Shown here: positions 14,641 through 26,799 of the stretch, piece after piece | Position numbering within the stretch: the first letter of the stretch is position 1 | How the letters are laid out: each line of letters starts with the position of its first letter | Assembly: GCA_022702705.1 (NCBI GenBank) | Contig: CM040433.1 | Location: 15,527,682 to 15,591,681, forward strand | Direction: 5' to 3' | Origin: Papilionanthe hookeriana x Papilionanthe teres | Taxonomy: Eukaryota; Streptophyta; Magnoliopsida; Asparagales; Orchidaceae | Length of the DNA stretch: 64,000 bases | Translations under genes and position numbers: made by a program | Notes under the pieces: model-generated | Told to the model about the DNA's origin: nothing | The model's input: only the letters and a program-made list of their open reading frames with translations | Database searches by the model: none

Positions 14641-14829
14641 GGGAGAATCATTTTTAAGTGGGGTGAGTGCATGAATGAACATTCAAAATGTAACATAAGA
14701 AACTATTGTGTTCAGTTGCATAGGGTATAGGACGATTCTAGGGAGAATTACCCCTTGCTCCAATAGCAACCAATCACACACAAAAATAAAACATGCAAAA
14801 TGATCCAAAAGAAGATAATCATGTAAGTC

Positions 14830-15330
14830 TTTGGTCGATCAAGCCGTGGTGGCCGGTCGGATCGAAGAGTCGGGTGGATCGATTCGAGGAAATCAATTAG
14901 ACATGAGTGGTTGATCAGCTCAGGACGACCGATCAAAACAAATGATCGGGTGATTGACACGAGATGATGGATCAAGCCTAGAAGGTAGAATGACCGACCA
15001 ATGATGTTTGAATGGAACCTAAGACGGCCGATCAACACGAAGCGGTTGATGAAGCGCAAATGATAGGGTGAACAGCCTGAGATGACCAATCAAACCCAAG
15101 ATGGTAGTCCGATCAAATCCATGATGGGTAATCAACACATAGCAGTTGATCGAACCCAGAAGATAGGGAGATTGATTTGAGATGGCCAATCGAACCCAAG
15201 ATAGGTGATCTAAACATAGAAATTGATTGAGCCTAGAGATTGGGTGATCGAGATGTGGTGGTCGATAAAATCTAAAAGATTAGGGATTGGCCTTGGATGA
15301 CCAATCAAGTCAATGTGCTCTCACGATCAT
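14830..15330. repeat. GATC-rich degenerate repeat
   Basis: Short modules of the type gaccgatcaa / aagcggttgatc / gggtgattgacacgagatg recur irregularly. The block (g/t)gggtga-n-gagatg(g/a) falls near 14946, 15062, 15163 and 15239. GATC occurs many times in the 500 bp. The minus-strand frame 14748-15089 runs through these repeats and is not called as a gene. Confidence 0.6.
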
Positions 15331-16589
15331 GCATATCATGTAATAAATGGTCACATGAAACAATGCAAGAAGATTTACCATGCACATGCAATACAACCCA
15401 GAACATGACAACGCATCAAACTCATCCTAATGACCTCCCATAGGTACCTATGGAAAATGTTGAGGACTTTACCCTCTGATTTCTTGTAATGGATGTCATT
15501 CACCATTCGTAGGATGAAATTACTACAAAGTTTTTTTCAACTTATGAACCCCCGAGATCTTACAAAATGGGCTAGCTAAAAAGCTTTTCCCATCCCTCAA
15601 GATCGAACTCAGTGAACTCTTACAAGGAAATTTGGGGGCACCAAAGCCATAGAAAACTGGGATTCCAACCAAGAGTGATTTAGAGCTAGGGCTCATAGAG
15701 GTGAATCACTCATCTTTGTGTTGGAATGGCCATCACAAAGGATACATATCCTAGGGATAAATATAGGAAATTAACGACCGATAAAGAGCATGACTGTGCT
15801 GAGTATTGTCAGCAGGCTATGCTCACCCTTGTGGCTAGCCAAACCCAAACACCAAAAATAAACCTAGGGATGGCTAGGAGTTTATGGTTCTCACCACTAC
15901 GACCATTACAAATGAATTTATTCATGTAGGAGCAAGCTCTATTATTGATAGGATAGGAGCTCGAATTTTGGCGATTCTCCGGCAGCACTCTAGTGAAGTT
16001 TTAGTAATTCTTCCAAGAGCTAGGTTGAAGCACTCCTCTAGTGTAGTAGATTGGATGCCATGCTAGCCAAGCCCCTCCTCAAAAAAGCCTCTTCACATCT
16101 GTCAGTATTTGGGGCCGTTTCGGAGATTTTCTCGGTGTCGATGTCGATGTCGATGTAATTTTTAAGTCACCACTCTGTTTATCTATAATATTGCCCTAAT
16201 CTTCAATAATTCTTATTTCTTTGGATCCTCTAAAAGGATCCTTATATAATAAGAAATTTGAAGAAAATAAGGGCTAATAAGATAGAAAACAGTAGAAAGA
16301 GAGATGTCTATGATAATCCATATGAAAAGATTCTAGAATACCATATCCTATAAGTTCTTTATAAGGATGAGATTTTGGTAACCAGAGATTTAGATAGAAT
16401 ATTTATTCTGAGTTCTTTAAATCACCTATAGGAGATATCTAAGAAAACTTCTGATTAATGTTAATTGCTTGATGCTAAAAAAGTTTTAAGGAAAGAAATA
16501 TCAAATTTCAATCCTAAGGGTAACATGTTATACTACCCTAAAATTTTATCTTGGTTCATTTTTTTTGTTTTTTGTCGTTTATGTCATGT
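15331..16589. other. Region upstream of the Tat gag; 5' LTR/leader not resolved
   Basis: No protein is supported. A short (GTCGAT)3 run lies near 16137-16155. A sequence starting tttggcgattctccggc near 15966 is weakly like the primer-binding sites of some Tat elements, but no LTR end was found before it. The 5' LTR of the Tat element should end somewhere in or before this interval. Confidence 0.4.
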
Positions 16590-19260
16590 GCTTAATGGCT
16601 ATCCTGAAATTTAAGAGCCGTCCACTGAATTTGACTTAAATTCCCATCAGGGCTTCCCTTCTACTAAAAGGGTGAAGGTTACTCATGCCCATGTCAAGTC
16701 AGTTGTCTCCATGCTTAGGAGAGTCGTTACCCCTACTACTAGTTGTTTTGCCATCACCGCACCTAACTTCCCATCTTCTGAGGAGAAGTAAATTTTGAAT
16801 GAAAAAGATATCGATCATGCTTTCCTTGCCCCTCTAACATTTTTTTAGATTGGTTCCAGCACTAGAGTTGCTCCACTGACTAGATCTCAGAGGAGGAACC
16901 GCAGCGATAAGGTTTTCAAAGCTGCAAGGGCACATGCTAAAGGTCTACTAGTGATTTGATGAGATTCCTCACTAGGAGGAACTCAGTTTACCAGAGACCT
17001 CTCCTCTCCTTCGAGGGAGTAGGTTCCACCTGTTGGCTGATACTACATGAGATGAAAGCCTCCAACAGTACTGCTACTACTCTACCATTACCACATGGTC
17101 GTGATGAGGTGAGGGAGAGGCCCACACTCGTCACCCAAGTCCACATGATTTTCCAAAGATTATGACAAGAGTAATGTTACGTTGCTAAGCTCCTCAAGAG
17201 AATGGGATGCGCAGTATTCCCCAAAATGAAGAATGAAATTTTAAGAAAAGAGAGACTTGACCATCTGGTACACAGTTTGTCTGAGACATCGTTTGTCCAT
17301 GTTACTGCTAGACTCCATTTAGGGAGACATGTCGATATTGCTATCACCACTACAAGAAATAATACTTCCACTCCAACACCCGCAGTGTACAGATCGGTCA
17401 AGTCTCGGCTGGGTCTGAGAGTACTATCTGCCGATGATTATAAGGAATTGCAGAAGAAGAATAAGAGAGGATTGTTTACCTCAGTACATGGTCTACATCC
17501 TAAGAAGCACACTTCTCCTAACCACTCTGATGTCCCCGTTGAGACACTCCATCTCAAGGCATCAACTATTAAAAGGAAAGTGGGGTTACCGAAGCTCGTT
17601 GCACCAGTACACTCTGAGAAGTCTGTCGATCATAAGATGGATCATAAGTCTGTTGTTCCTGTTGCCACTACCGCCGTTGCTTCCGAGTTAGTAGCAGAGA
17701 GAAGTGACAGTTAAAGGAAGTCTACAGATTTGAAGTTAATTAAAGATAAAGCAGTCGATGATAAAGTTCAAAAGCTCTGAGCAAAAATTTCAGAGTTAGC
17801 AAAAAAACAAGGGTTGTATATTAATGAAGAAGATTACTACCAGTCAGATTATATGGAAGAAGAGTTCATGGAAGTAAATGTCGTCGAGACCAGGGCCACG
17901 TTGTCTATGCACGATGCTCCTTTGTCTGAAGAGAATGCCGTGGAGGAATTCCAGCAGACCATTTTGTTAAGAGATGAAAAGATAAGTCGGATGGAGAAGA
18001 AGATGGAGGACATGGCTACCGCCATGACCTCCATGGCCACAGTACACGGACAGTCACAGTCATGACCGGTGGCATCTCTGGAGGTCAACCAGCCTAAAGT
18101 TATACATATCACGGATGAAAGAAGAGAAGTCGCTTCTGCAAACAAAGACAAACCTCCAAAGAAATATTCAGCTCTGAGTCTACCAAAAAAGGATATAAAA
18201 CAAATGGTCGAACAGCAAGTTCGGGAGGCCTTGGCTCAATCCAAAGGTGGAGCATCAGTTTTAAAGGGTAGACCCCTACCCGGAGGAGTTCGATGACATG
18301 CCTTACCCCAAAGGCTTTGTGCCCCCGAATTTCAAGACATTCAATGGAACAGGAAACTCTCGTCAGCATATAGCACATTTCAGATCCAATTATTGCAACA
18401 CAAGAGGAAGTGATGCTCTTTTGTTCCGACAGTTCATCATCAGCTTGTCAGAGATAGCCTTTGACTTGTATGCAGAAATACCCAACGGATCAGTGAAGAC
18501 CTTCACAGAAATGGAGAACATGTTTGTAAACAGATTCGTCGGTGTGCAACACCATGTCACTATAGAAGATCTCATAGTGGAGCGGCCAAAGCTCGATGAG
18601 ACTCTGGTCGACTACATTCTGAGATGGAGGAACTTAAGCATGAAGTGTGAACCCAGCTATAGGAGCAACACACTGTCGAGACACTACTCAAGAGCATCCA
18701 TAGTCCCATGGCTTTCATGCTTAAGGGTATCACTATTAAGTCCTTTGGGAAGCTACTTAGCAAAGCTAGTAGTTTACAAGATGAGGTTAAGCATATGGAG
18801 CCTACAGAGAAGGCAAAGAAAATGAGACCGGTCAAAGCATATGAGAAGAGATTTGAGCAGCCGCTGCATCAGCACAGTCAGTCACCCCATTACAGTCAAC
18901 ATCCATAGTACAATTAGTCTAAGCAGTATGGTAATCCCCATCCATAGCAAAATAATCATCCTAGTCAACAGCAGAGGCCATACAGAATAGACGAAAGACA
19001 GCATCCGATAATTGAAGAACGGCTACATAGGAATTTCTCCTTCAAAGACGATGATGTGGCAAAAATGTTTAGAAATTTGATGAAGAAGTCTGAGTTCAGG
19101 TTGCTCGAGCTGAAGAATACAGAAGAGATGACCAAGAAGGATCATCCCAACTTTTGTCCATACCACAGGTGCTCGGGCATACCATAGAAGGATGTTTCAG
19201 CTTTAAGGATTGGCTTGAGAAGAACTATAAAGAAGGAAATATAACAACCCAAAAGAATAT
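16590..19260 (+). pseudogene. gag: Tat gag (nucleocapsid/capsid polyprotein)
   Basis: Gag would form the particle that packages element RNA in the cytoplasm. The N-terminal part reads through 16630-17165 and then 17202-18296 in one frame, broken by stops near 17712, 17778 and 18063. The capsid core follows a frameshift at about 18270 and starts around PYPKGFVPPNF (18301), with the plant gag signatures LLFRQFIISLS and YAEIPNGSVKTF. A second shift near 18660 moves the C-terminal part (MAFMLKGITIKSFGKLL) to another frame. Near 19150 a CPYHR...GH...C-like motif is seen only by crossing a frameshift. A coiled-coil-like stretch rich in E, M and K lies near 17960-18030. I place the start near 16600 because protein-like reading begins there; no clear initiator was chosen. 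Confidence 0.75.
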
Positions 19261-21270
19261 TTAAAAGAACCTAAAAGAGGTTCTGTAAATATGATTTTGG
19301 TTGAGCCGTTCTACCCAATAGATCCATATGCCGAAAGAGATGGATGGAATACCAAGTCTTCTAAGAAGATACTGGATCAGATACAGACCACCTTGGGACC
19401 AGTCGCTACACGAAGTCTGCCACCTCCTAAGCTAAAAATGGAGATTACACCAGAGGAACCACCGCAGTAGAAGATCAAGAAGGAAGATGTCCTGGACGAG
19501 ACGAAGACCAATAGTACGAAGGCTGGGATAGGGGCTACCCCCGTTAGATTGGTTGTCTCAGATTTGGGGGAGAAATCCATCAAAACAATAAGTATGTATA
19601 ATTTCCTTTTCGCCCCTCCGGGGTCTTATAATTATAAGAGTGACGATTTTAGCTACGTTCTTACTGTCTCTAGTGATGACGTAACTAATCACAACCTATC
19701 TAACCCCGATTTTGATTTCCAAAATGCTCCTCAAATCATATTAGTTCCCGATGAAAATGCTGGCGGAGATGAAGAAGATATCGACAACACCGGTTACGAC
19801 AATACGGGAAGCGAGAAACTAGTCCTCGAGTGCAATGGAACTCCACTTAACATCAACTTAGACTTCTCAGATACAAAAACAGTACCAGAAGAATCAGCTA
19901 CAACTTCAGGAGAACCTCCAGGTCCAAAGGAGAAAGCAATAACAGAAGTGAATCTCAGAAGTGGAAAGGTACTACTGCCAAGGACAGTTCCACTAGATAA
20001 AGGAAAATCAATAATTACTCAAGAAGAATTGCATGTACAGATTTGAAATGAGATTGGAAATTCAAATAAAGTGGATTACTATGTACTAGCTCACCTTAGG
20101 AAGTTGCAAACCGAACTAAGCATTTACGACGCTCTGATTCTGTCGAAGGCGAAAAGGGAAAATCTGATCAAGGCTCTACTTGATCTAGAAATTTGCTTAG
20201 CATAGTTGGCTAGCACATCCTCGAATGGAGTTTGTACTTTGAGGAGACTTTCTGGCGTAACCTTCACCAATGAAGACTTGCTACTTGGTTCTGCCGACCA
20301 CAATAGTTCGCTCTATATCTTTGTCATCATCAGCAGATTTGTGCTTTATAGTGTGTTAGTAGATCCTGGAGTGCCGCTTAACATAATGAGTCTATGGACG
20401 TTAGCTTACTTGGATATCGACGCGCGAGAGCTCACTACAGGTAAGATGATGTTAAGAGGATTCAAGGAAAAAGGAGAAAGAGCCAGCATATCTATAACCC
20501 TGCAGATGAAAGTTAGAAATCTAGTAACAACCGCAAAATTCCATGTCATCAATGCAGATACTTTATTCAACACCCTGCTTGGTTGGCCATGGCTTCATGA
20601 ATATGATATGGTCCCGTCGTCACTTCATCAATGCATCAAGTACTACAAAGATGGATTAGAATATTGCGTCAAGGGAGATTTACAACCTTTTTCAATACAA
20701 GATGTGGGCATCCACAAAGACGCCGCCTACAACACTCCCCTGAAGAAAACAGTACTTCCAAGAGAAAAGTGTGCCAAATGAGATTGAAGATTCAGAAAGA
20801 TCACAACAACGAACCATTCACCTTTGCTTCAACGATCTCTCACCACTCCTTCACAATAAGTTGGTGGAGGTTCTTTTAGCCCACACATCTGAGGTCGAGG
20901 CCGGGACGCGGGCGAGGAAGAACTCACCAGATTATTGAACGGATGAAGCTGATGATCAGCATTAACGTAGAAGGAAGCTCCGAGGAGGATGAATTCACAA
21001 AAGAAATAATGATGATAAGTCAGAAGAAACCTCAGATCAAAATTTCTTTGGAAGACACTGAAAGGAATGAATGTGGATCAATGTACGATCAGATTAACCA
21101 TTATATTCAAGCCATGACTCTAGCTTCGATCCACCCTCAAAAGATCGAGAGTATGGAGGTCAAAGAAGTCCATACTGGTGGTGCTAAACAAATCAAGTTT
21201 TATCAGGTTTCTCCTTCTACTTATGAACCTTGTGTATTTCTCGAAGAAACAATTCTAATGAATTAATGGG
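19261..21270 (+). pseudogene. Tat protease and flanking linkers
   Basis: The frame 19549-20046 continues in the same frame through a stop (20044) and another (20203) into 20206-20781, which carries the retropepsin-like fold region LVDPGVPLNIM (D codon at 20362-20364). In the family this site reads D-T/S-G-S/A, so Thr to Pro and Ser to Val changes would inactivate it. A downstream GWPWLHEYDMVPSSLHQ matches the usual segment after the Tat protease. The 20943-21266 frame is the acidic linker toward RT. The reading is then cut by the Athila-type insertion at 21276. Confidence 0.7.
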
Positions 21271-21275
21271 ATTAC
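21271..21275. repeat. Target-site duplication of the Athila-type element (left)
   Basis: attac immediately before the left LTR pairs with attat at 30484-30488 immediately after the right LTR: 5 bp, four of five identical. Confidence 0.75.
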
Positions 21276-23189
21276 TGATGTGACTTTTTTATATGTAAGA
21301 ATTTATGACCTCAGATTTATATATTTATAATAATTTTTGTAAAGTCACAATTTCAAACGCAAGTATACGTATCGTATCAAGTAATACAGGGCTCTAATGG
21401 AGTCTCGTTTATCGATCCCACAGAGAAGCGAGGTAAGAGGTTCTTAGTCAAATTCTAGTCTACTACTAACAACTTTAGTTTGGAAGGGTGATGTAAGTGG
21501 TTTTTCTAACAAATACTCCTAAATGCAGATGATTATATGTAAGGATAATAAGTACTCCTAAATGTAAATATTACTTCTAAAGATAACCCTTTTTGGGAAA
21601 ATTGGTTTGGTGAATTTTGAGATAATAAAATCTACTATTCTTATATAATGAATTGGATAAGTTTAGGAATGTGATGCATTAAATATTGTATGTGCCAAAT
21701 AGGAGCAATCCTATTCTTTACCCTCAAAAGAGTACCCCCTCTTTCAAGCATGTAAAGAACATTGACATATCCTAAGTTCAGTCACTAAATATAAGACTAG
21801 GCTGGGAGGATACCGGCTGTCACTACGGAGCTCCCACTCACCCTTCACCTGAAGGCTAACCTTCGAGTTTAGTTACTAATCTTAGGACCAAATTGGGGAT
21901 CTCAGCCTGTCACCATGAAACCTCCAATTCGATGCCCATCAAAACCATATTACCTTATTTATTTGCACTCAATCCCCATGAACTACTCAATTCATTCATG
22001 GACATTGAATTTGGTTCCACTTTATTGAGAATTACACTGCCCTTTCAGGACAATGCAATTCTAACGAATTTTAACAATACAACGGACCCTTATTGTAATG
22101 TAAATGAAGTGCAAGAAAAAACCATCACATTTATAATTAAAACTTATTTTAGCAAGCATCTCAATATCCTAAACATGAGTCATACTCATTGCAAAAGAAA
22201 AGTAGAATGAAAATAATGGCATAATCTTCTCATGCCACTATTTTCATAGAAGAAGAAAGAGTAAGAGAAAGACATCACAAAGCATGAAGAAAACGCTACA
22301 AAAAACATCATTTCAAAGCAAATCCACAAAATAAGTGTTTACAATATCATAAGATAATGAAAAACATAATACTTAGCTTTTTCCCCTTGTAATAAAGATG
22401 AAAATCTCTCCCACAAAGTCTCCCGCAAATCCATGCAATGCTAGAACATTCCCTTACAGATTCTCTCAAAATCCCCTCACCAAACTCTCCAAAAAAGTAG
22501 AAATCTACATTTCTACTCCTATTCTCATATATCTAAGCATTCTCCATGTTTACCCTAACATATCTTCTTCATTTTTCGCTTCAAATTCGGTTTAAAATAG
22601 AGTAGGGACGAATTTCCCAAGAGGTGCATGAAGAAACCCTCTAAAAAGCGTCCAGATTCGATGTATTTGGCCAAAAACTGCCTAATATCGTGTCCAAGCC
22701 GTCTCGGGCACCGCCGGCGCTGAATAGGGCGCTACCGGCGTCCTATTTTTTGTGGTCTCAGGCTTCTGGCGCCGCCAGTGCCAGTTTGAGCGCCCTCGGC
22801 ACCCATCCTGCGCAGCTCTACCATTTTGCTCTGTTTGGCTCCGTTACAGCTCCGATTTGCCCTGTTTCAATTGCGTTGTGTTCCTAACAGATAGCCCTAC
22901 AAAATAGGAATAAAAAAAATCTTACTTTAAAGTGTAATCTCATTCAAAAATATGCAAGAAGTCTAAAAGAGAATAAACATAGAAAGACTTATCGAAAGGT
23001 GTCAAGCCAAAATTTGTTTTCTTGTTCGTTTTTGCTCCAAATTGCACCGTTTTTGCTTCTTTTTGCTCCAATCACCATTTTTGTACTTAAAAACAAAAAA
23101 ACATACAAAATACCTTCCTTTTAAAGTGTAATATCACCAAAAATGAGTAAAATCATATAGTAAAAAGCGTATATATTTTTGGTGCATCA
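21276..23189 (-). repeat. 3' LTR of the Athila-type element
   Basis: 1914 bp, same length as its partner at 28570-30483, differing by scattered substitutions (several percent, by eye). It holds a GC-rich island with GGCGCC-like motifs near 22700-22830 and a strongly conserved block (about 21776-21890) shared with solo LTR D. The plus-strand 105-aa frame at 21893-22210 is antisense to the element and recurs in the other LTR. Confidence 0.95.
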
Positions 23190-23205
23190 GAATCCCCCAA
23201 ACACT
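23190..23205 (-). promoter_or_regulatory. Polypurine tract of the Athila-type element
   Basis: On the minus strand the sequence just before the 3' LTR reads gtgtttgggggattc, a G-run in the position and form usual for Athila elements, where it primes plus-strand synthesis. Confidence 0.8.
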
Positions 23206-25179
23206 TGTCCTTAAGTAACCCTTTTACTACATAAAAATATAACTCAAGGCAGTGTGCTTTTCACCTGTAAGAAACTAAATTTTTTCATTCAAAAGAATAT
23301 ATTGGTTATACTTTTAGAAAGAAATTCAGTAACTCAGGTTAACACTACAAGTATAAGAATGTTCAGCAATCAAGTCTAAGGGTTCTAGTCTTCTATTTAT
23401 TTCAAGAAAACCATAATTTGTCACATTAAGAGTGCCTTGAAAGATTATGTGAAAAAGGAGTTTATGCAAACTTCATCAGAATGTAGCCCAATACTTTAAA
23501 TATAAATTTAGAAATGAATTCAAGTTCTCCCTTTAGGGTGACTCAAGTGAAGCCAATTTTTGATTAGGCATCTCCTCAAGCTTCTCCTCATAAATATTTT
23601 TTTCTTTTTCTTTTTCTCTTTTTTTTGGATTGTTTTTCAATCCTTCTCTTTTTTTTTTTCTTTTTCTCTTCTTTTTTTTAATGAGGATTACTATATCTGG
23701 ATAGCCTGTAATAATTTTGAACTTCACTCTCCTCTTTCTAAAGTTCGAACTTGAAACACCTCCTTACTTTATAATTAGGTATAAGCTTTATTATTCATCA
23801 TAAAGTCACAATCTCTTCTTAACACACAGTACTTTAAGTCTCTTAACATTTCAAAAATACAGTTTTCCTTACTTTAAATAGTTAACTATAATCAAATTCT
23901 TTCATACCAAATATCTTATCATTATAAAATTAACTTTTATTACTAAAAACTTTCATCCAATCCTTCCATAATATTCAACTAAAATAAAAAGTTTTAGTTA
24001 TCTCAAGCGAAGTTCAACTACCAGAAGTTATGCTAATAATTTTTGAAAATATAACAATTGAGAACAAATAAGAGTTAATATTTTTCTTCCCCCCAAACTT
24101 AAATTTCAAAAATATTTTGCAGTTAATTCCATAAAATGTTGCAGGAAGAAAAAGTAAGGTTGAATCTTCTTACCACTACAACATCCTATCAAATTCATAT
24201 ACATGCATAAGTAGGATAGAATGACTGTAGGAGAAAGTAAATCTAACCTAAAACATGCTTGTAATAAAATTACACTAAAAGGAAATATTTTCACATTAAA
24301 ATTTTATTTTTCTTCCTACCCCTAAACTTGATTTTTAACATGTATAGCACTTAGTACAGAAAATATAAGCAGGAAGAAAACAGTTCAAAAATTCTCTCTA
24401 CCAAACATGTCTATCAAAATCCTTTACAAGTATTCATTAGGACAGAACAATATGCAGCCGAAAGTAATTCTAAACTAATCATGCCAGAATGAAATTCACT
24501 AAATAAAAGTTTAACTAGCATAGCAGGTAACAACAAGAGAATATAAAAATGTTCTTCAATTATTATATAAAATTGTAACACAAACATAAACACACATAAG
24601 ATAAATGAGGTCAATTCATCCTTTAACTCATCCAATCTCACTACCTTACCTCCAATTTCTAACAGAATCACTACCCTAGTAAATTAGGTACTTTTTTAAA
24701 TAATTTTATAGATTATAATCCCAAAGATAAGATTATCCCTAATAAATTGTTTTCCGGACACCAATCTCAGACATCATCTAATCCTTATAATTAAGCACCT
24801 TTAACAATTACATATTGTAGTGTAAGATCATCCTAATGTTATTCATCAAATAGGTTCACGACTCCTACCAAATGAAAACAAAGTTAGAGAAAGGATGTAA
24901 CAAAATTGAGATGAAGCTGTCATTATTCAAATTCATGATATCTCTTGTAAAACTCAAGTTCGAGTAAGACCCAAGCCATAGTGAACTCGTCAATCCAAAT
25001 ACTACAAGAGAACATATAAGTCTAACAATAATAAGAAGTTAAGGAATCACCTCCCTCATGCCACACAAAGATCAAATCAAACTACTAACAATCCAAACAA
25101 TACCAATCAATAATCAAACTGATCAATCAACTATAAAGCAAATACAAGACAACACTAACAATCATAACTCTCAAGCACA
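23206..25179. other. Non-coding internal region of the Athila-type element
   Basis: AT-rich, no polymerase motifs in any frame. It includes a polypyrimidine run on the + strand (about 23598-23680, mainly T with scattered C), which gives the lysine-rich minus frame and the phenylalanine-rich plus frame there. This is where RT, RNase H and integrase would be expected in a full Athila. Confidence 0.7.
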
Positions 25180-26226
25180 CTAAATCAAAGTACACTGATA
25201 AATATGGGTTGCCTCCGATAAAGCATTTGATTTAACTTCATTAGCCCGACAAATGATTCCTCCTTGATCAAAATTCCAATTAAGTAATCCTCGATCAATT
25301 GCCCAATTATTTTCAGATCCAGGAATTCCTACAAAATCCTCAAATTGCAATTTTTCATTCAGCTCTTCCTTTTTAGATGGATTTATATCAATGTTCCTCA
25401 TATTTCTTTCTAGATCTAATATTCTTCTATTGATTTTCTGAATTTGCATATTAACATCATCCTTGAAATTTATAAGAAATTGATCTCTAAAAGATAATTC
25501 AATATCTCCCAAATTTTGGATCAGATTCTCTCTAGATAATTCACATTCAGGATCAAATTCTTCTATGTCACTCTTCTATTTGAAATTATCTTCCAATTCT
25601 TCCCTTTTATAATTATTAAATGATCGATGATCTATCTTAGTTGAGGAAATAGGTTTTTCTAATTCCTTAGGAAATTTTTCTAATGGTCTTCCAATATCCT
25701 TATCCTCTTTTCTCAACTGAAAGTTCTTTTGAAATTTATCCTCAAATTATCTTCCAAGTCTTAGTTCAATAATTTTATCTTATTCATCATTCAATTCAGG
25801 TTTTTCTTGTGATTGAGTCGAATCTAAAGATATAAAGACTGGTTGTGTATATGAATATCTTAAATATACAGGTATTAAAATTGTATGGGGTACATCCATT
25901 TTAAGTTCATGAGATTTCTCAACAAATGGAATTAAAAGATTACTATTTTTGGTAGCGTCCATCATTTCACACCTCTCCTGAACATACATACAGTTTTCTT
26001 TAAATAACGTTTTCAAATCATCTTGAAAGTCTATTTCAATCTCATTTGTTAATTTACTCTCAAAACTTTCTTGGAAATGATCTTTACTTAGATAATCAAT
26101 TTCATTTATCCAAAAGCAATCATCGTCTTTTCTCTCAGCTGGATATTTCATAGTCTTTAATACATCAAAAGTGACTTCATGGTCATTAATATTCATAGTC
26201 AACTCTCCTTTTTTCACATCTATCAT
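25180..26226 (-). pseudogene. Athila-type post-protease region and unidentified tail
   Basis: The frame 26226-25780 begins with MIDVKKGELTMNIND and continues VTFDVLKTMKYP, matching the conserved linker that follows the Athila protease. The frame 25512-25180 is charged, coiled-coil-like near QKINRRILDLERNMR, and ends near 25180. I do not recognise this tail. In a full Athila the RT would follow the linker; here it is absent. Confidence 0.65.
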
Positions 26227-26229
26227 AGC

Positions 26230-26799
26230 TTATCCAGTAACAAGGAAATGTCTCCCTAAAATTATTGGAATTTCTTTATCTTCCTCCATATTTAATACAA
26301 TAAAGTCCAAAGGAAAGATAAATTTATCCACTTTAACAAGCTCGTCTTCTATAACTCCTTTTGGATAAATGATAGATCGATCAGCTAATGTAAGGGTTAC
26401 GGTAGTGGGAGAAATATCGACTAAACCTATCCTTCTAAATATAGATAGAGGCATCACATTAATGTTCACTCCTAAACCACATAAAGCTTTTCCACATAAT
26501 CTTTTTCCAATTGCATAAGGAATTGTAAAGCTACAAGGATCTTTAAGTTTCCGAGGAAAATTTTTCTGAAGTAAAGCGCTGTACTCCTCACTTAGTGCAG
26601 CTGTCTCGTAATCCCCAAATTTCCTTTTCTTGTTTAATATATCCTTCATAAACTTTGCATAACTTGGCATCTGTTTCAAAGCTTCAGTGAAAGGAATATT
26701 TATCGTTAACTTCTTAAGTACTTTCATGAACTTTGAAAATTTTTTATCCAACTCATGCTGTCTTAGTCTTTGAGGAAATAGAGGTAGTGGTCTTTCCAA
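26230..26799 (-). pseudogene. Athila-type aspartic protease, active-site Asp replaced
   Basis: The reading contains FTEALKQMPSYAKFMKDIL, the typical lead-in to the Athila protease, then the catalytic region ALCGLGVNINVMPLSIF and the flap-side LADRSIIYPKGVIEDELV and IPIILGRHFL. The family active site is D-L-G-A-S; here it reads G-L-G-V-N, so the catalytic Asp is Gly. The frame is otherwise open for 189 codons. Protease would cut the Gag-Pol polyprotein in the particle; this copy could not. Confidence 0.85.

Noticed and set aside
12591..14696. Overlapping minus-strand frames of 60-138 aa as secreted or repeat proteins
   Set aside because: They are translations of the ~32-33-bp minisatellite in several frames. 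An open frame across such an array needs no selection.
15966..15990. Tat primer-binding site (tttggcgattctccggc)
   Set aside because: Only weak match and no LTR end before it. Left as a possibility, not called.
16097..16120. LTR start TGTCAGTATTTGG
   Set aside because: TG start only. No matching copy elsewhere in the window and no matching end.
21893..22210. 105-aa plus-strand ORF in the Athila-type LTR, present in both LTRs (also 29188-29505)
   Set aside because: Shared because the LTRs are copies. It is antisense to the element, and its middle is the conserved nucleotide block also found in D, where no matching ORF was seen.
23533..23754. Lysine-rich and phenylalanine-rich frames on opposite strands
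   Set aside because: Both come from one polypyrimidine run.
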